A DNA stretch of 64,000 nucleotides from Kryptolebias marmoratus (Eukaryota > Chordata > Actinopteri > Cyprinodontiformes > Rivulidae). The notes under the pieces are model-generated. The model was given only the letters and a program-made list of their open reading frames with translations. It ran no database searches and was not told the origin of the DNA. Each line of letters begins with the position of its first letter. The stretch's first letter is position 1. Location: positions 7,777,549 to 7,841,548 of the forward strand of contig NC_051452.1 of NCBI RefSeq assembly GCF_001649575.2. The letters are read 5' to 3'. The translations under genes were made by a program, and so were the position numbers. Positions 25,277 through 37,080 of this stretch are shown in pieces.

Positions 25277-25687
25277 TGCATCAGGTTTGAGGGAAATGAA
25301 CCCAGAGCGGAGACTCATAACAAAAACTAAAAACTGATTTATTCTAACACAAAAGAAAACAAAAAGCTGACGAGGCAGGAAAACTTACAAAATAACTTCA
25401 GGGAATCACCTTTCCACAAGGAAAGGATCTTAAACCAACAGAAAACAGAAAGCAATGAACCAGTAGAAGTGAGCTACAGCTGGGACTGACAGGTAATGAG
25501 AAACAGGTGACGTGGGCGTGGCAGGCTGACTGGAAATCTACTAAGCTGAGGGCAGGTGGACAGTGGCACAGGGAACACAAGGAGCAAAATAAACTATAAC
25601 ATCTTATAAGAACAAACTGAACACATGGATCACAAGAACGAAAACATGAAAATCAAAAAAAGATTAAAAAATAGCCAAATCCTGACA
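25277..25687 (-). mobile_element. solo-LTR-like element, family B copy 2
   Basis: The right edge CCTGACA at 25681-25687 matches family B. The left edge TGCATCAGG is degraded. On the minus strand it carries GAGTCTCCGCTCTGGGTTC, shared with copy 1 near 11818-11835. It lies inside a family 1 repeat. Confidence 0.6.
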
Positions 25688-25910
25688 GTTTGGGGTGACT
25701 CTCGGCTACTACCACACCAAATTTTAGCTCATTATCTGCAAAGTCGACTGAGTTATAACCATTTATGTGTTGGCTGATACAGCTTAATAACTTCAACCAG
25801 CTTGAATTGGGTTGACTTCAGAAGTTAACCAGTTGTAGACGTGCATCCAATGATTTCTTTCATAATTTATTTTCCTGCGGTTCATGAGATATTTTGCTAA
25901 CACAACAGAC
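25688..25910 (-). repeat. family 1 repeat, reverse copy, body
   Basis: GGTGACTCTCGGCTACTACC, CACACCAAATTTTAGCTC, CAGCTTGAATTGGGTTGAC and GGTTCATGAGATATTTTGC are the canonical reverse blocks, continuous with the family's T-rich tail. Confidence 0.75.
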
Positions 25911-26929
25911 AAAAGCCTTTCAGAGGCAGGTAAAATATATAACAACTTGGCAGCTTCAAAAGCCAAAGTAAAGCAGCAGAGGACAAAATGGAGTAAAATT
26001 TCCTGTTTAGTTTTTAAGTTTAGCTTCTGGTTAGAAGACAAAAAACATGCAAAATACTTGAGCGCATGCCAGGCAACGAAAGAGCGAGGTAGGACAAATA
26101 GATGTAGATAGAGACAGGAATCAGCTAATGGTCAAAATGGTTCCTGAATTGTTAATAAACCCTCTCAGAGACCCCAATGAGTTTGATTGATTGGAGCAGG
26201 CTTGTAACAATGTGGGGCTGTTCGGTGCACTCAAACTCATTTACCTTTACTGGCTCTGCCTTTCAGGTCCTCTTTGTCCCGCCGTTATCAGCCCTGATCC
26301 TCAATAAGCCTTTACGTATCGTTTTAGATTATTACAGTGCGGCTATGCAGTCCCGATGCAACATTCATCACTGGTTTTTATGAAGAAGAGTCATTTGGCT
26401 TCCATTGTATATGAGTGTCTGCGAACTGTAGATTGATATCAGCTTCTGTTTGTGTGTGTGGAAGATATTCATCTCCATCTGTGTGTGTGTGTGTGTGTGT
26501 GTTCTCAAATGGATATGCATGTCCACTATGTATTTTTTATCACACTGCAGTTGTGCGTGATAGTTATCGGTTTACGCTTTGTCTAACAGATATTCATCAC
26601 TTCATGTGTGCATGTGTGTGTTTTTCTGTATCACAGCCCAGACAGACAGGTAAACACCGTTGCCAGCCCTCCGCCACCCCCACCTGCCACCNAGACGCTG
26701 CCTCTCATCTTCACCTATAAGCCTCCAGATTGTATTTTGACAGCGCCGATCATCTCGTACCGATCCTGGCATCCTGCACCAGACACGATGCAGCCGCCAA
26801 GATCTTATTAAACAGAACGGGAGACAGACAAGGAAGTGGTGTAGAATGAAAATGGGCGGCTGAAGAGCCATCCTCGTCATCACTGAAAAGAGGACTTTAG
26901 ATTTTGGTAAAATGTGAGGGGCATATCGA
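25911..26929. other. intergenic with GT microsatellites
   Basis: (GT)n at 26479-26501 and shorter GT runs near 26450 and 26606. One undetermined base at 26692. No gene recognised. Confidence 0.45.
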
Positions 26930-27780
26930 ATACTGCAAAGGATAAAATTGCAGAAACAAACTGCATGTCAGTAATACTGAAACGACATTTCTCCAATTAT
27001 AGCTTCTCTCCATTAGCTCCCTGTAAAACTCAGAACTGAGTTATAAATTCTGTTTTTACCAAACAAAGTTTTTTAATAAGAACACTTTGTTCCCATACTA
27101 CAGGTTATTTGTGGTTCCTAGAGTTTTTAAAAGTAGAACGGGTTGCAGAGTTTCTGTCCAAGAGGCTGACACCCTGTTTACTTCCAAAATTAGGCTTAAG
27201 TTTTTCCTCTTTGATAATTCCTTTAGTTAGGATTGGGTTTTCCTGAGCTCCTTTAGTTCTGCTGCTATAAACTGCGAAAAACTGGTCACATTTCCTCACT
27301 CTGCCGCTGTCTTTACTCTTCTCTCTATGTTTGTGTTTGTCATTACTGCTGCTATCAATCTGTTTTTCTTTCCATAGAAACTATAACGACTGTGTCTCTT
27401 TCCTGTCTTCTAAAATCCCAGCCGGTCGAGTCAGATGGTCGCCCATCCTGAGCCTGGTTCTGGTTCTGGTTCTGCCGGAGGTTTCTTCCTGTTAAAAGGG
27501 AGTCGTTCCTTTGCATTGTCACCAACATGCTGTTCAGGATGGGGGATTGTGATGAAGTGAAAGATTTAATTAAATCCGCTGGCTTCCTTAAGACAGTTTT
27601 TAGTAATTGGTTTTTTTATAACATAATGTAGGTGAGTGTGATGTATTATAATAATTAATTAATTGTAATTGGATTTGAATTGGGATCTGAATTGGATTTG
27701 TTTTGTTTGTATAGTCCTCTGAGATGAGGTTTGTTGTGAATTAGTTCTGTTTAATAAACTGAACTGAACACTGTTGGCAC
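26930..27780 (+). pseudogene. L2-like LINE, ORF2 C-terminal remnant plus 3'UTR
   Basis: Plus-strand remnants CATTAGCTCCCTGTAAAA and GTGGTTCCTAGAGTTTTTAA match the C-terminal blocks of the copy at 21430-22075. They are followed by GAGCCTGGTTCTGGTTCTG, GAGGTTTCTTCCTGTTAAAA and AATAAACTGAACTGAA, the L2-like 3' end. Stops interrupt the reading frame. Confidence 0.75.
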
Positions 27781-27785
27781 TGTAA

Positions 27786-29352
27786 AAAAAAAGAAAAGAA
27801 AAGCAATGCAAAGGTGGATTTATTATGACTAATATTGTCATTGCAGCATTCAACAATAATTATGCAATTGCCTGTTTTTCCCGTTATCAAACACCCCTTT
27901 AGAATACTTAAAAGGTATTGAGGTTTTTGCAGGGAGGTCAGTTCTGTGAAGGTTGCTGAACAGTTTTATTAGATAAAAGAGAGAGAAAAGAAAGATGTTC
28001 AGCTGAAAAACGCTGGCTAATGTGTTGTCAAGGCCTAGCTGTGTGACACAGAGAAGATAGGGTAGGAAGCAGCACTGTGAATTTGGTTGCCAAGGAGCTT
28101 CTCAAAATAATCTATGCATACCGGAGATGTGAGAGGAAGAGACAAAGATTATTCAGACATAGGTGAGGAAATGAAATTGGTCAGTAAGAAAAGAAGAACA
28201 GGATCCTTTTGTAATATTCTCTGACTGGAAAGGGAGTTTGAAACAGCAGCTTCTTATGAAAAGGGACTTTTCTTTTTGCATCTGCTTTAGTAGTCTAGCA
28301 TCTTATTTTTTCCTTCCTCCTTTCCTTTTCCACCACAAACCTCTGTCAATTTTTCCTTCAGCCTCCTGAGCTGAGGCCAATCTGTCTCCTCACCATCCAT
28401 CCACTTCATCCCCATCTCCTTCTTCTCTCCCATCACTCCTCCATCTCATCTTCTTCCCTCTGCCACCTCCTCCACCTCTTTCACTCTCACCTTGCAATTT
28501 CATTTCTCTTTCTTCCTCTTCCAAACGCCTGTTGCTGATCCATCAGGCTTGCCGCTGGAGTGGGCTTCCACTCCTTTTTCACAGTGAGTGAAGACTCTCT
28601 CAGAGGAGGCGGCAGGAGCGAAGGTAGTCTCCACTCCACTAGGGTACCAGCCAGTTATTAATTACTCCCCGATTCCTCATCTGTCTGCAGAGGGAAGTAA
28701 TTACGTGCCTGCCCATTTCTCCCCCTCGCCAGCATCAGAAATGACGCGATAACCAGAAACCCAAATTACTCCCGCTGATGAGACAATCATTGAGTGGGAG
28801 AGAGTGAGCCGGAGATTTTTCAGCCCTGCTGTGTTTCGCCCAATGCTGTAACGGCGTCTTGATTCAGGCTGGGATGTCTCCCCAACATATTCTCGGGGCA
28901 TTTCCAATTTCCTCCTTACAGAACACAAGAAGATGGGTAGAGAGAGATAGGTAGACTGAATTAAACAAGGATTCTCCCTCTGTCTTTCTGTTTTCTTCTC
29001 CTACAAGAGAGTGCAATCATGAGTTGGTTCCAGCTCCAATCAGCATTTTGCAGCTGGAGAAAAGCAATGATGGAGGAGGGACATTAGCACCAGCTCCTCA
29101 TCTGCCACCAAAGACAGAAGGATAAAAAGGGTAGAAAAACAATTAAAGATGCTTTATATTTTCATTCTGTCTTCCTTTTCATTCCTCAGAAAAAATACTG
29201 TTCCTCCACACAGGTGTACATGGATACATTTTGACATTTGTGGGCACAATGTAGTTTTATAACCGGGGCAGTAAATTAATTTCCTAAGTGTTTCTAGCTT
29301 TAACTTTGCAATGAATACAATGAGACTCAAAATCTACTTTTGGTCTATAAGT
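27786..29352. other. intergenic with pyrimidine tract and candidate conserved block
   Basis: 28260-28530 is strongly pyrimidine-rich (C/T on the plus strand). 28600-28810 is a unique TAAT-rich block (see its own entry). No coding exon seen. Confidence 0.45.
28600..28810. promoter_or_regulatory. candidate conserved non-coding element
   Basis: Unique, repeat-free, mixed GC sequence with several homeodomain-type cores (TTATTAATTACT, AGTAATTACGTGC, CAAATTACTCCC) and no open frame. It resembles developmental enhancers near transcription-factor genes. Pure inference. Confidence 0.3.
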
Positions 29353-29640
29353 AGCAGTGACAAAACCCTTTCAGGCCTGGGACTGAGATGCCTTCTTGCC
29401 ATCTTGGTGTACAAACTGAGATGACACAACGGGATAAATTTAACCTGCCACTGTGACACCTCTGAGCTACCAAGGGAAATACTGACAAAGTCAAAGTAGA
29501 TTTCGTGATGTCAGCCAGTATGTGCCACAACCTGGTCTTGGGATTTAGAATGGGAGATGTCAACACACATTTTATGGTCCAAATCTACACCACTCACCTC
29601 CACTGGTTCTACAACAGTGGCTTAATTTATTAAAGGGCAC
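29353..29640 (+). repeat. family 2 repeat, copy 1
   Basis: Shares ordered blocks with 53096-53455: ACAAAACCC, GAGATGCCTTCT, CATCTTGGTGT, ACCTGCCACTGTGACAC, GGATTTAGAATG, CATTTTATG and TGGCTTAATTTATTAAA. Not matched to a family I can name. Confidence 0.6.
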
Positions 29641-30284
29641 ATCATCGCAGGGTGGTGTATTTACAAATGGCCAAAGGCAACTTACTCACCTTTGCGACCA
29701 TATCTCAGAACTGTTGGGTGGAAGGGGCTTGTGTCTTAGCTGCACATTTTTGAAAGCTCTGGTAACATAAATATCTTTAACAAAGCAAAATCTAAAATCT
29801 TTACAGCAATTTTTTTTGTATGCTGGAGAATTTCAGCGTTTACACATCAGTTGTTCCTTTCAAATCAACTTTTACTTTTACGACATAATGCCATGAGAAG
29901 TTAAGACACAAATCCATTCTACTCAACTAGTTTAAGATACCTTTAATATAGAAAATCTCAACTACAAGGTGAATGTTGACTTACAAGCAAACCACTTTAG
30001 CAGCTAACAGCAGTTAAGCTGCCAACCTAAACATAATGAAAGATAGTAAGAGCTGCCATTCAGATAAATTGTTGCTGTTAAGTATCTTAGTGTCTTGTTC
30101 ACAAGTGATCACAGAATGGAGCAAGAGACTTATCGATAGATTGGGGCTTTGTAATGAATGTGTTGTTCTGGTCGGTGGTGGTAAAGAAAGAGCTGAATCA
30201 AAAGGTGAAGCTCTTGCTTTACTGGTCCATCTACATTCCAACCTTCAGCTATTGTTATAAAATTTGGATCATGACAAGTTCCTG
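29641..30284. other. intergenic, no feature recognised
   Basis: Open frames of about 75 codons on both strands at 30014-30260 overlap and show no motif. Confidence 0.4.
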
Positions 30285-30640
30285 GTGCAAGTGGCAGGAA
30301 TAAGTTTCCTTTGGTGGGTAGCCTGGATCAGCCCCGGAAATACGGTGAGAATCCATCATCCGGAGGGAAGCTCCAAGGAAAGTTGCCGCTCCTCCACATT
30401 GAACAAAGTCAGCTGAGGTAGTTTGGGCATCTGATTGGAGGTTTCCAATGAAGACCCAGAGCTTGCAGGAGGGATTACACTGTGTGTCCTCTCTGGCCTG
30501 AAAATGGGATCCCCCCAGGAGGAGCTGGAGAGTGTAGACGGATGGCTGGACTTCTCGTTGACCATTTCCTGGTCACTGCCTCCATCACCCAACCTTGGAT
30601 CAGTAGTTGAAAATGGATGGATGTATAGGGTGTACAAAAC
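30285..30640 (+). pseudogene. RTE/Rex3-like LINE 3' end
   Basis: Translation includes LLHIEQSQLR, then FGHLI after a stop, the conserved C-terminal segment of RTE-clade fish LINEs. The run GGGATCCCCCCAGGAGGAGC and a terminal ATGGATGGATG tail fit Rex3, whose 3' tail is GATG repeats. Internal stops show it is dead. Confidence 0.65.
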
Positions 30641-32458
30641 ACACTTCATATGAAATTGGGACTTTGACAATTGAGTTTAATATGCAGAGTGCCATCTCGA
30701 TACAGTGTGCCAAACACATGTAGCCTTGGAGATAAAGTGTGGATTGGGATAAAAATTATCTTTTGAATGTCAGAAATTATATTTCTTGCACTGGCTTGGT
30801 AAATCTAAATGTAAGTGTATGTAGCCACAATTCCTGCTCCTGGAAACCCTATCATCAGGCCAAACCGAGACGAATCTCTGAATGCACCTCTCCTGTGTTT
30901 CCTCTGAAGCTGTCAAACCGCAGTTTAAATGAGGCAGAAGAAGCAGCAGGCTGGTGAAGCTTTCTATATTGTATTTCAGTACTTGTCAAGTGCTTATTGA
31001 TTGGTCGTGGTGGATTAGGCTGGCTGCTTTTCTGCACCAAGTGTGTGCATGTGAAGTGTGTGTAAAATATATATGTATATGTCTAAATTAAAAAGGAGAG
31101 AGCTACACTGGGGGTCTCACTTAATTTCGCCGACAACTTTCCCTCTCCAATCTCCCCTGGCTAACTTCTCAGAGCCTCGTTGTCTTCGGTCCAGAGTGAT
31201 TTGGATCCTAATAGTCTTTTTACAGCCACCGGCTAATGTTGCCGTGGGGGAATGTAACAGGGCCATAACGAGACAATCTCATCCCATATGCGGAGGATAT
31301 GAAGGGGAATTTGTCTGCTTCAACAGTGACAGGAGCAATCTGTACCGTGGGGTAGTTCCAATGAAGAGTTCGTCGGAGTAAAAAAAAAAAATGAAAAAAG
31401 AAAAAGAAGCTCTGTGTATTCAGGATTATGGTGTAGAAGCCTATTGAAAATCTAATGGACTAGTCACATCAAATAGACTTGGTTGGAGCATGCATGTATG
31501 CCACGGTGTGCACACGCTCACACAGCGAAAGAGAAGCCATTACCGCCAGGGGTTGGGCCATTACTCTCTGTCCAGTATCCCAGTATGTGAGTTCCAGCCC
31601 TAATGTCCCTGGTCCCAGAGGGGTTTCAGTGCAGTTCAGTCCTCCTGAATAATTATCACTCAACACTTGTATTAAATGCAAAGGCAATAAAAAACTTATA
31701 ATACTCCATTGTGCATATTAAACTCCTCTGAAGAGTGCAAGGAAGACCACCTGGAAACATGTAAGGTGGTAATTTAATCCGCTTCCAGTGAAAATATTTT
31801 ACAAAGTAAAACCATGTAATTTGTTCTGGGGCATCTTTGAAATGAAGAGATGATTAAATTTGCCAAGTGTTAGGTGATTTATAAGATTGGAATTGTTCCA
31901 CACAAAGATTTTCAGAGTTTAGCTGAAGTTTTAATAAAAGAAGCAAAGATTTTAGAAAACAGTAAATATGTTTAAGGGTACTTTTTGCGATTGTTTCAGG
32001 CTGAGGATGCCAGGCTGGCATCTGAGTGTTTGTGAACGAACTACATTAAATAAATGAAAGCAAGGTATTTTACATTCACCGTGATCTTTGGGTGTCTCTG
32101 CGATTTTAGGTGATCTTGTGGTTCCACGTATGGTTTTCTGTTTTTCAGTTCTTATTTCATGTTCTGTTCTTCATTTTTCCAATCTGACTATTGGTTCCCA
32201 TTTGTTAACACCTGATGTCAAAAGTAAGCCAGCCTGAATTCATCTTTTAAAAATCTCCATATCATAGAAAGTTATCCACTGCAATGTGAACACACATAAA
32301 ATCCTGTTCAAGTACAGTAGCAGAAAAAGAAAACTTCTTGAGAATCTTTTGTTCTCATCTGATTGATATTTCTGAAGACTGAGAATAATAAAGTTAAAAG
32401 TAACTTTAGGTTTAAAGGAAAATTAAGTAGCATTTGTTTTACCTGCCTTGCATGCTAA
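30641..32458. other. intergenic, no feature recognised
   Basis: 31100-31380 is less AT-rich and unique, and could be regulatory. A poly-A run lies at 31381-31391. No gene seen. Confidence 0.4.
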
Positions 32459-32715
32459 AGATGGCGTGCAATCTATTAGCACTCAGAATATGTGCTGGGG
32501 ATGATTCTCAGTGACAACCACACCCAACTTTATCTCAGTATCTGTAAAAGTCATTGAGGCATATCCAATTTGACAGATATTGAGCTAAAATTTGCCGTTG
32601 TTCTAGCTGAGAGACATCCCCAAATTTGACTTTGACTGTTAACTGAGCCAGATCTTTGTTTGAAACTTTGGGATTGCATGATATGCATTCCTTTCAGGAA
32701 TATTAAGACATGGCA
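32459..32715. repeat. family 1 repeat, fold-back copy
   Basis: The left part to about 32568 is reverse (GCACTCAGAATATGTGC, TTCTCAGTGACAACCACACC, ATCTGTAAAAGTCATTGAGG). The right part is forward (GACAGATATTGAGCTAAAA, TAGCTGAGAGACATCCCC, GATATGCATTCCTTTCAGG). The two meet tail to tail as an inverted repeat. Confidence 0.65.
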
Positions 32716-33954
32716 GGGATCCTTGAAGGAATGCAAGTTTCATTTTCCAAATGATTTTGGGTTAGTTTAAGAAAAAAAGTCGGTCTACATAAGTTTCAAA
32801 TGTTCAGCTTTCAGAAAAAAGTATTCTGTTTGATATTTTCCAACTTGATTCCTGGCATGTTTTAAAGTTTTTACAGTAAATAAGAAGACATGTGATGGTA
32901 ACCTTCCCTTTAAAGGTACCTAATAACAGGAAAAGAGACGTTAATATCATATTACTAATGAACATTACACATATTTTCCAGTGTTTTGGGTAATGAAGCC
33001 GTCTCCTTCATTTCAACTCATTGTCCAAATTTATTTAAAGCAAACAAACCATAACACATCATTGTGACAAAATAAATAAACCAGTTTTCAGTTTCGTGTT
33101 TTCACAGCAGTTGAGCTAAATGGATGTTGTTCAAGAACATGGATTCAAAAAAATAAATGACATGTCATAGTGTAGGTTTAAACACATATCCATGCCAAGC
33201 CCTCGGGCCGTGTTGGGAGCAGAGTTATGTGCCTGGCACATGGGCTGTCTGTTCACTCTGATTCCTCCCCCTCCACCAGTCATAATCTGCGTAAGTCATC
33301 CTTGATTAACCCCCACTGAATGACTCTAATTACAGCCAATTAGCCCGGGCAGAACGAGACGCTCTCCATGCAGATGAACACGATGGAGGGTTGGATTGAC
33401 GGATGGAGGGATGGGACGGGGTTGAAACGGAGGTGTGAAGAGCCGGGGACGTGTGGGATGATTGAGGGGCCGAGGTGCTCGGGGCATGAGGAGAGTGTTG
33501 AGATGTGGTGGGAGGTTGGGAGAGAAATAATGAGCGGGATGAAAGAGACGAAGGGTGGCAGAATCTAAAGAAGCCACAACAGCTTGATGACTATCCAACT
33601 GTGCAGCGCACCAGCCAAGCAGTCATGTAGAAACACTTGTAAGGGTGATGAAATGTTTCTTTATCCCCGCACGGAAACACCGCTGAATCAATGTAGAATT
33701 TATATCTAGGCATCAAAGTTTTAAATATTTGTGAAATAAAACATGCAGTTGGTGTGAAACGTCAAAAGAAAGTCACCAATTAGAGCTCTGCCTTCGTATT
33801 TCTTAAGCAGAAACTTAAATGAGTCTAACCTGATAACATTTTCGCATTTCATTAATTTATATGTTCTGTCCATTCCGATTATTCATCTCATGACACGAGT
33901 ATAAGATGGTCCAAACTAGTCCTATCAACTGCAACCAACTTTGTTTAAGGGTTG
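32716..33954. other. intergenic; candidate conserved block and purine-rich tract
   Basis: 33180-33360 is unique and contains TCTAATTACAGCCAATTAGC, a candidate regulatory block. 33378-33565 is G/A-rich with GATGGAGGG-type repeats, producing spurious open frames on both strands. Confidence 0.4.
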
Positions 33955-34050
33955 AGTTTTTTATTGTTTTTGTTCTCGAAAGTTGTGGCGACCATCTTGA
34001 ATCAGGTTGACTCCAAAAGTTGATCAGTTTTAGAGGTACATTTAGTGTTT
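33955..34050 (-). repeat. family 1 repeat, short reverse fragment
   Basis: GGCGACCATCTTGAATCAGG, TTGACTCCAAAAGTTGATCA and TTTTAGAGGTACATTTAGTG match the central part of the unit. Confidence 0.65.
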
Positions 34051-34074
34051 GGCACCCAAGGATGACAAAATGAC

Positions 34075-34186
34075 ATCATCCATCCATCCATCCATCCATC
34101 CATCCATCCATACATACATCCATCCATACATACATACATACATACATACATACATACATACATACATACATACATACATACATACA

Positions 34187-34216
<30 letters not shown>
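34075..34216 (-). repeat. (CATC)n/(CATA)n tetranucleotide array
   Basis: CATC units (34078-34107, again 34118-34127) pass into a long pure CATA array up to about 34216. The minus strand reads GATG/TATG. It lies where the GATG tail of the adjacent LINE should be. Confidence 0.92.
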
Positions 34217-34217
<1 letters not shown>

Positions 34218-34610
34218 CCTTATCTTAAGTTGGGTCATAAAAGCAGTAGGGGAAGGACAGAATCCCGGACATCCCTCTCCCTAGAGACACTCTCCGGCTC
34301 ATCCTTTGGGATCCTTCAGCTGTTCTCTGGCTGGAGAGGACATATACTCCCTAGATCAAGTTCTGTGGCTTCCTCGGGGTCTCTTTCCAGAAAAACATGT
34401 ATGAAACATCCTGATAAGATGCCTGAGCCACCTCAGCTGACTTCTTTCAATGCAAAGGAGCAGCATCTCAACTCTAAAATCCTCACATTATCTCTAAGAC
34501 TGATCCTGGCCATCCTATGAAGGAAGTTCATTTCAGCAGCTTCTATCTGGGATCTCGTTCTTTTGGTCACAAGATAAGAGTTCTAGATGATATCTAGAAC
34601 TATACACAGT
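34217..34610 (-). pseudogene. RTE/Rex3-like LINE 3' end
   Basis: Plus-strand CATCCCTCTCCCTAGAGAC, GATGCCTGAGCCACCTCAGC, GGAGCAGCATCTCAACTC and GATCTCGTTCTTTTGGTCAC are the antisense of the Rex3-like C-terminal region, collinear with the element at 30285-30640 but inverted. Frame is broken. A 10-bp perfect inverted repeat lies at its far end (34579-34601). Confidence 0.68.
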
Positions 34611-35707
34611 ATGTCGCCTATAAAATATTGTCTTCTAGTGATTGAGCAGACTAACAGATAAAAAACTGTTTAAGGATGCCCAAAAGAAGAAAACAATCTT
34701 GACAAAGAACCAATTTAATTTTCATTTGAGTATCGTTGACAGCATCTAAGCTTTAAACAGTGCACCTTTTTAAGATTCTTAATTTAGTATTTTGGCTCCA
34801 GTACAGAATTTTTATCAGTGAGCAGCAGAATACATAAACATCCCGACTAGTCTGGGGGCTTGTTGATACACTGGTTGAATAAAACAGTGTACGGGTTTAT
34901 AAAACTATCTGACAAGAACTGCAGGAAAAAATATAAAAGGTCATCGCCAAAAATAATCCACCTATTAAAGAGATAAACATCCCGAGTGTTGTGTTATTTG
35001 TTTACATTTTTTCTGTGCCCTTTCCCCTCCATCTTTATCCATTCAGTGTACCAGCCAGAAAGGGTATATACCTCCAAAATAGCCATGCCAACATCGCCTA
35101 GCCCGTCTCCGCTATCAACCAGCAGCAGGGGTGGAGAGGCCAGACTGAAGAGCCCACTCAGCCTGCCCAGTGATTGCCTCAGTCTATCATCAGCCAGAAG
35201 ATTTCTATTATTGCAGATGGATGATTGGTCTGGCTAGCTGCCGGCCTGGCAAAGCAAGCTCATTTTCGAGCAGTTTGAAGTGCAAGCTCCGCTGCACTGA
35301 AGCAAGCAGCGAGGAAGGGGGGGGGNTAAAGATGAATTGAAAAGGGGGATTTGGTGATTTGGTGTTGAAATAATGGAGCAGAAATGGTCGTAATGACAAG
35401 GGACGCTGACGCCCAGAGCATTATGCGCAGAGGACGACGTTGTTAATGTAGACTGCCTCTATTTCCGACAACAATTTAGACGCTAATGGGGAGTGCTTTT
35501 CTGCTAAATAAATAGACGTCTCGCTCTGAGAACAAGGAGTGTGTTTACTGTTTGTGTAGCATTGCTAAATCAGTCCAAAGCCCCGTGACATATTCTTTGC
35601 ATGTTGTATGGGGCATTGAAGATTAGAGCAGTTTTGATGAAAGGTGCATTATTCTACAGAGTGATTTTCAGGGTAAAAATTTAACTGCTCAACTGTTGTC
35701 ATGTCTG
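34611..35707. other. intergenic; candidate conserved block
   Basis: 35370-35540 is unique, with GCATTATGCGCAG, GTTAATGTAGAC and GACGCTAATGGGG, and could be regulatory. One undetermined base at 35326 in a G-run. No coding exon recognised. Confidence 0.4.
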
Positions 35708-36632
35708 ACAACCCCAGTTCTGCAAGTGTCGAGTTGTTGTGTAAAATGTAGATTAAAAACAGAATGCAATAATGGCAGGAACACATCTCAAAGAAGTCGT
35801 TTCAGGTCCATGTTTCCCTCTGTGAAGCATCTTCTCTTCTTTTAACAACAGTCTGTAAACAGCAAGGAATGGAACGACCAGTTACTGGAGTTTTTGGAGG
35901 GAAAGTTGCCCCGTTCTTGCCTGATGCAGGAATCTAGCTGCTCAACAGTCCTGGGTCATCGTTGCTGAAATTTCTTTTTCATGATGCATCAGATTTTTTC
36001 TATTGGTGAGAAGTTTGGCAAGTCAGTTCAGCACCCAGTCTATTCTACCATGAAGCCATGCAGTTGTTATAGATCCTGTATGTGGTTTAGCATTGTGTTG
36101 CTGAAATATGCAAGGCTTTCCCTGAAAAATACATCATCTGGATGGCGTTCATATCTGGCTTCTTCTTTGGCTGATAGAGCTTTAAGCAACGTTTGTGGAC
36201 AGCACAGTGAACTGTGTTTACAGACAACGATTTGTGGAAGTGTTTCAGACTTGACCTTTGACCTCAGAGATTTCTACAGATTCTTAAAATTTGTTGATGA
36301 TATTATGAACTGCAGATGATGGGATATTTAGTTTTCCTAATTTTCCACTGAGAAACATTTTTCTTCAATTGTTCCACTTGTTTTAGTGCAGTTCACGAAC
36401 TGGTGAACCTGTGCCCATCTTTACTTCTGACAGATTCAGCCTGTAAAATGCTCTTTTTATTCCCAGTCCTCTTACTGACCTGTTGTCAGTTAACTAAATT
36501 TCTTGCAGTACCACTTATTTTTACAACCTTTTGTAGCCCCGTTCCAACTTATTAAAAAACAAGATTTGCATATCATTACATTCTGTTTTTTGCATTTTCA
36601 CAGCATTGCAATTTTGTCAGAATTGGGGTTGT
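35708..36632 (-). mobile_element. Tc1/mariner-like transposon, internally deleted
   Basis: Ends are ACAACCCCAGTTCTG at left and CAGAATTGGGGTTGT at right, inverted. Sub-terminal AAAAACAGAATGCAAT and ATTACATTCTGTTTTT are also inverted. The minus strand encodes broken transposase pieces including PNFSPIEKI (35985-36020), the region just before the last catalytic residue of Tc1-type DDE enzymes. Stops and a large internal deletion make it non-functional. Confidence 0.78.
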
Positions 36633-37080
36633 ACACCCAAATTCAAAATGGCCACCACAGCCAACTGATATTAGAAAAGCAAAGTTTTCTATGATATAGT
36701 TTTATTTCACAGATATTGATCTAAATTCTGGTGTGGCAGTAGCAGAGTTTTTTTTTTTCCACAACTCATACTCTAAGCCTTACATATTGCACGACATTTT
36801 TGTCATGAACTGTTAGTCATCTCTGCCTGTTAGCAGAATATTTCATGAATTAATGACATTTTTAGAAAGTTATTATTGAGTCTACGTTTACAACTGATTG
36901 ATGTTTGGAGTCAACCCAATTCAAGATGGCCACCACAGATAATTGACCATAGCAAACACCAACATGGCTAAAATTTATTCAACATAACATCATTTACAAG
37001 GTTTAGTCATAAGATGATCTTAGTTTAAAACGTGGGCATAAAAGGTGGTGGGTGACATGCATTCCTTTAAAGAACGTTAG
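36633..37080 (+). repeat. family 1 repeat, one and a half forward units
   Basis: The first unit begins mid-sequence at CAAATTCAAAATGGCCACC, immediately after the Tc1-like right end. The second starts at 36830 with TTAGCAGAATATTTCATGAA. The end block GGTGGTGGGTGACATGCATTC and CTTTAAAGAACGTTAGGCC is present. Confidence 0.78.

Noticed and set aside
34075..34216. CRISPR-like regular repetition
   Set aside because: Uninterrupted tetranucleotides with no spacers, in a vertebrate genome.
34002..34238. MYVC-repeat peptide on the minus strand
   Set aside because: Translation of the CATA/CATC microsatellite, not a gene.
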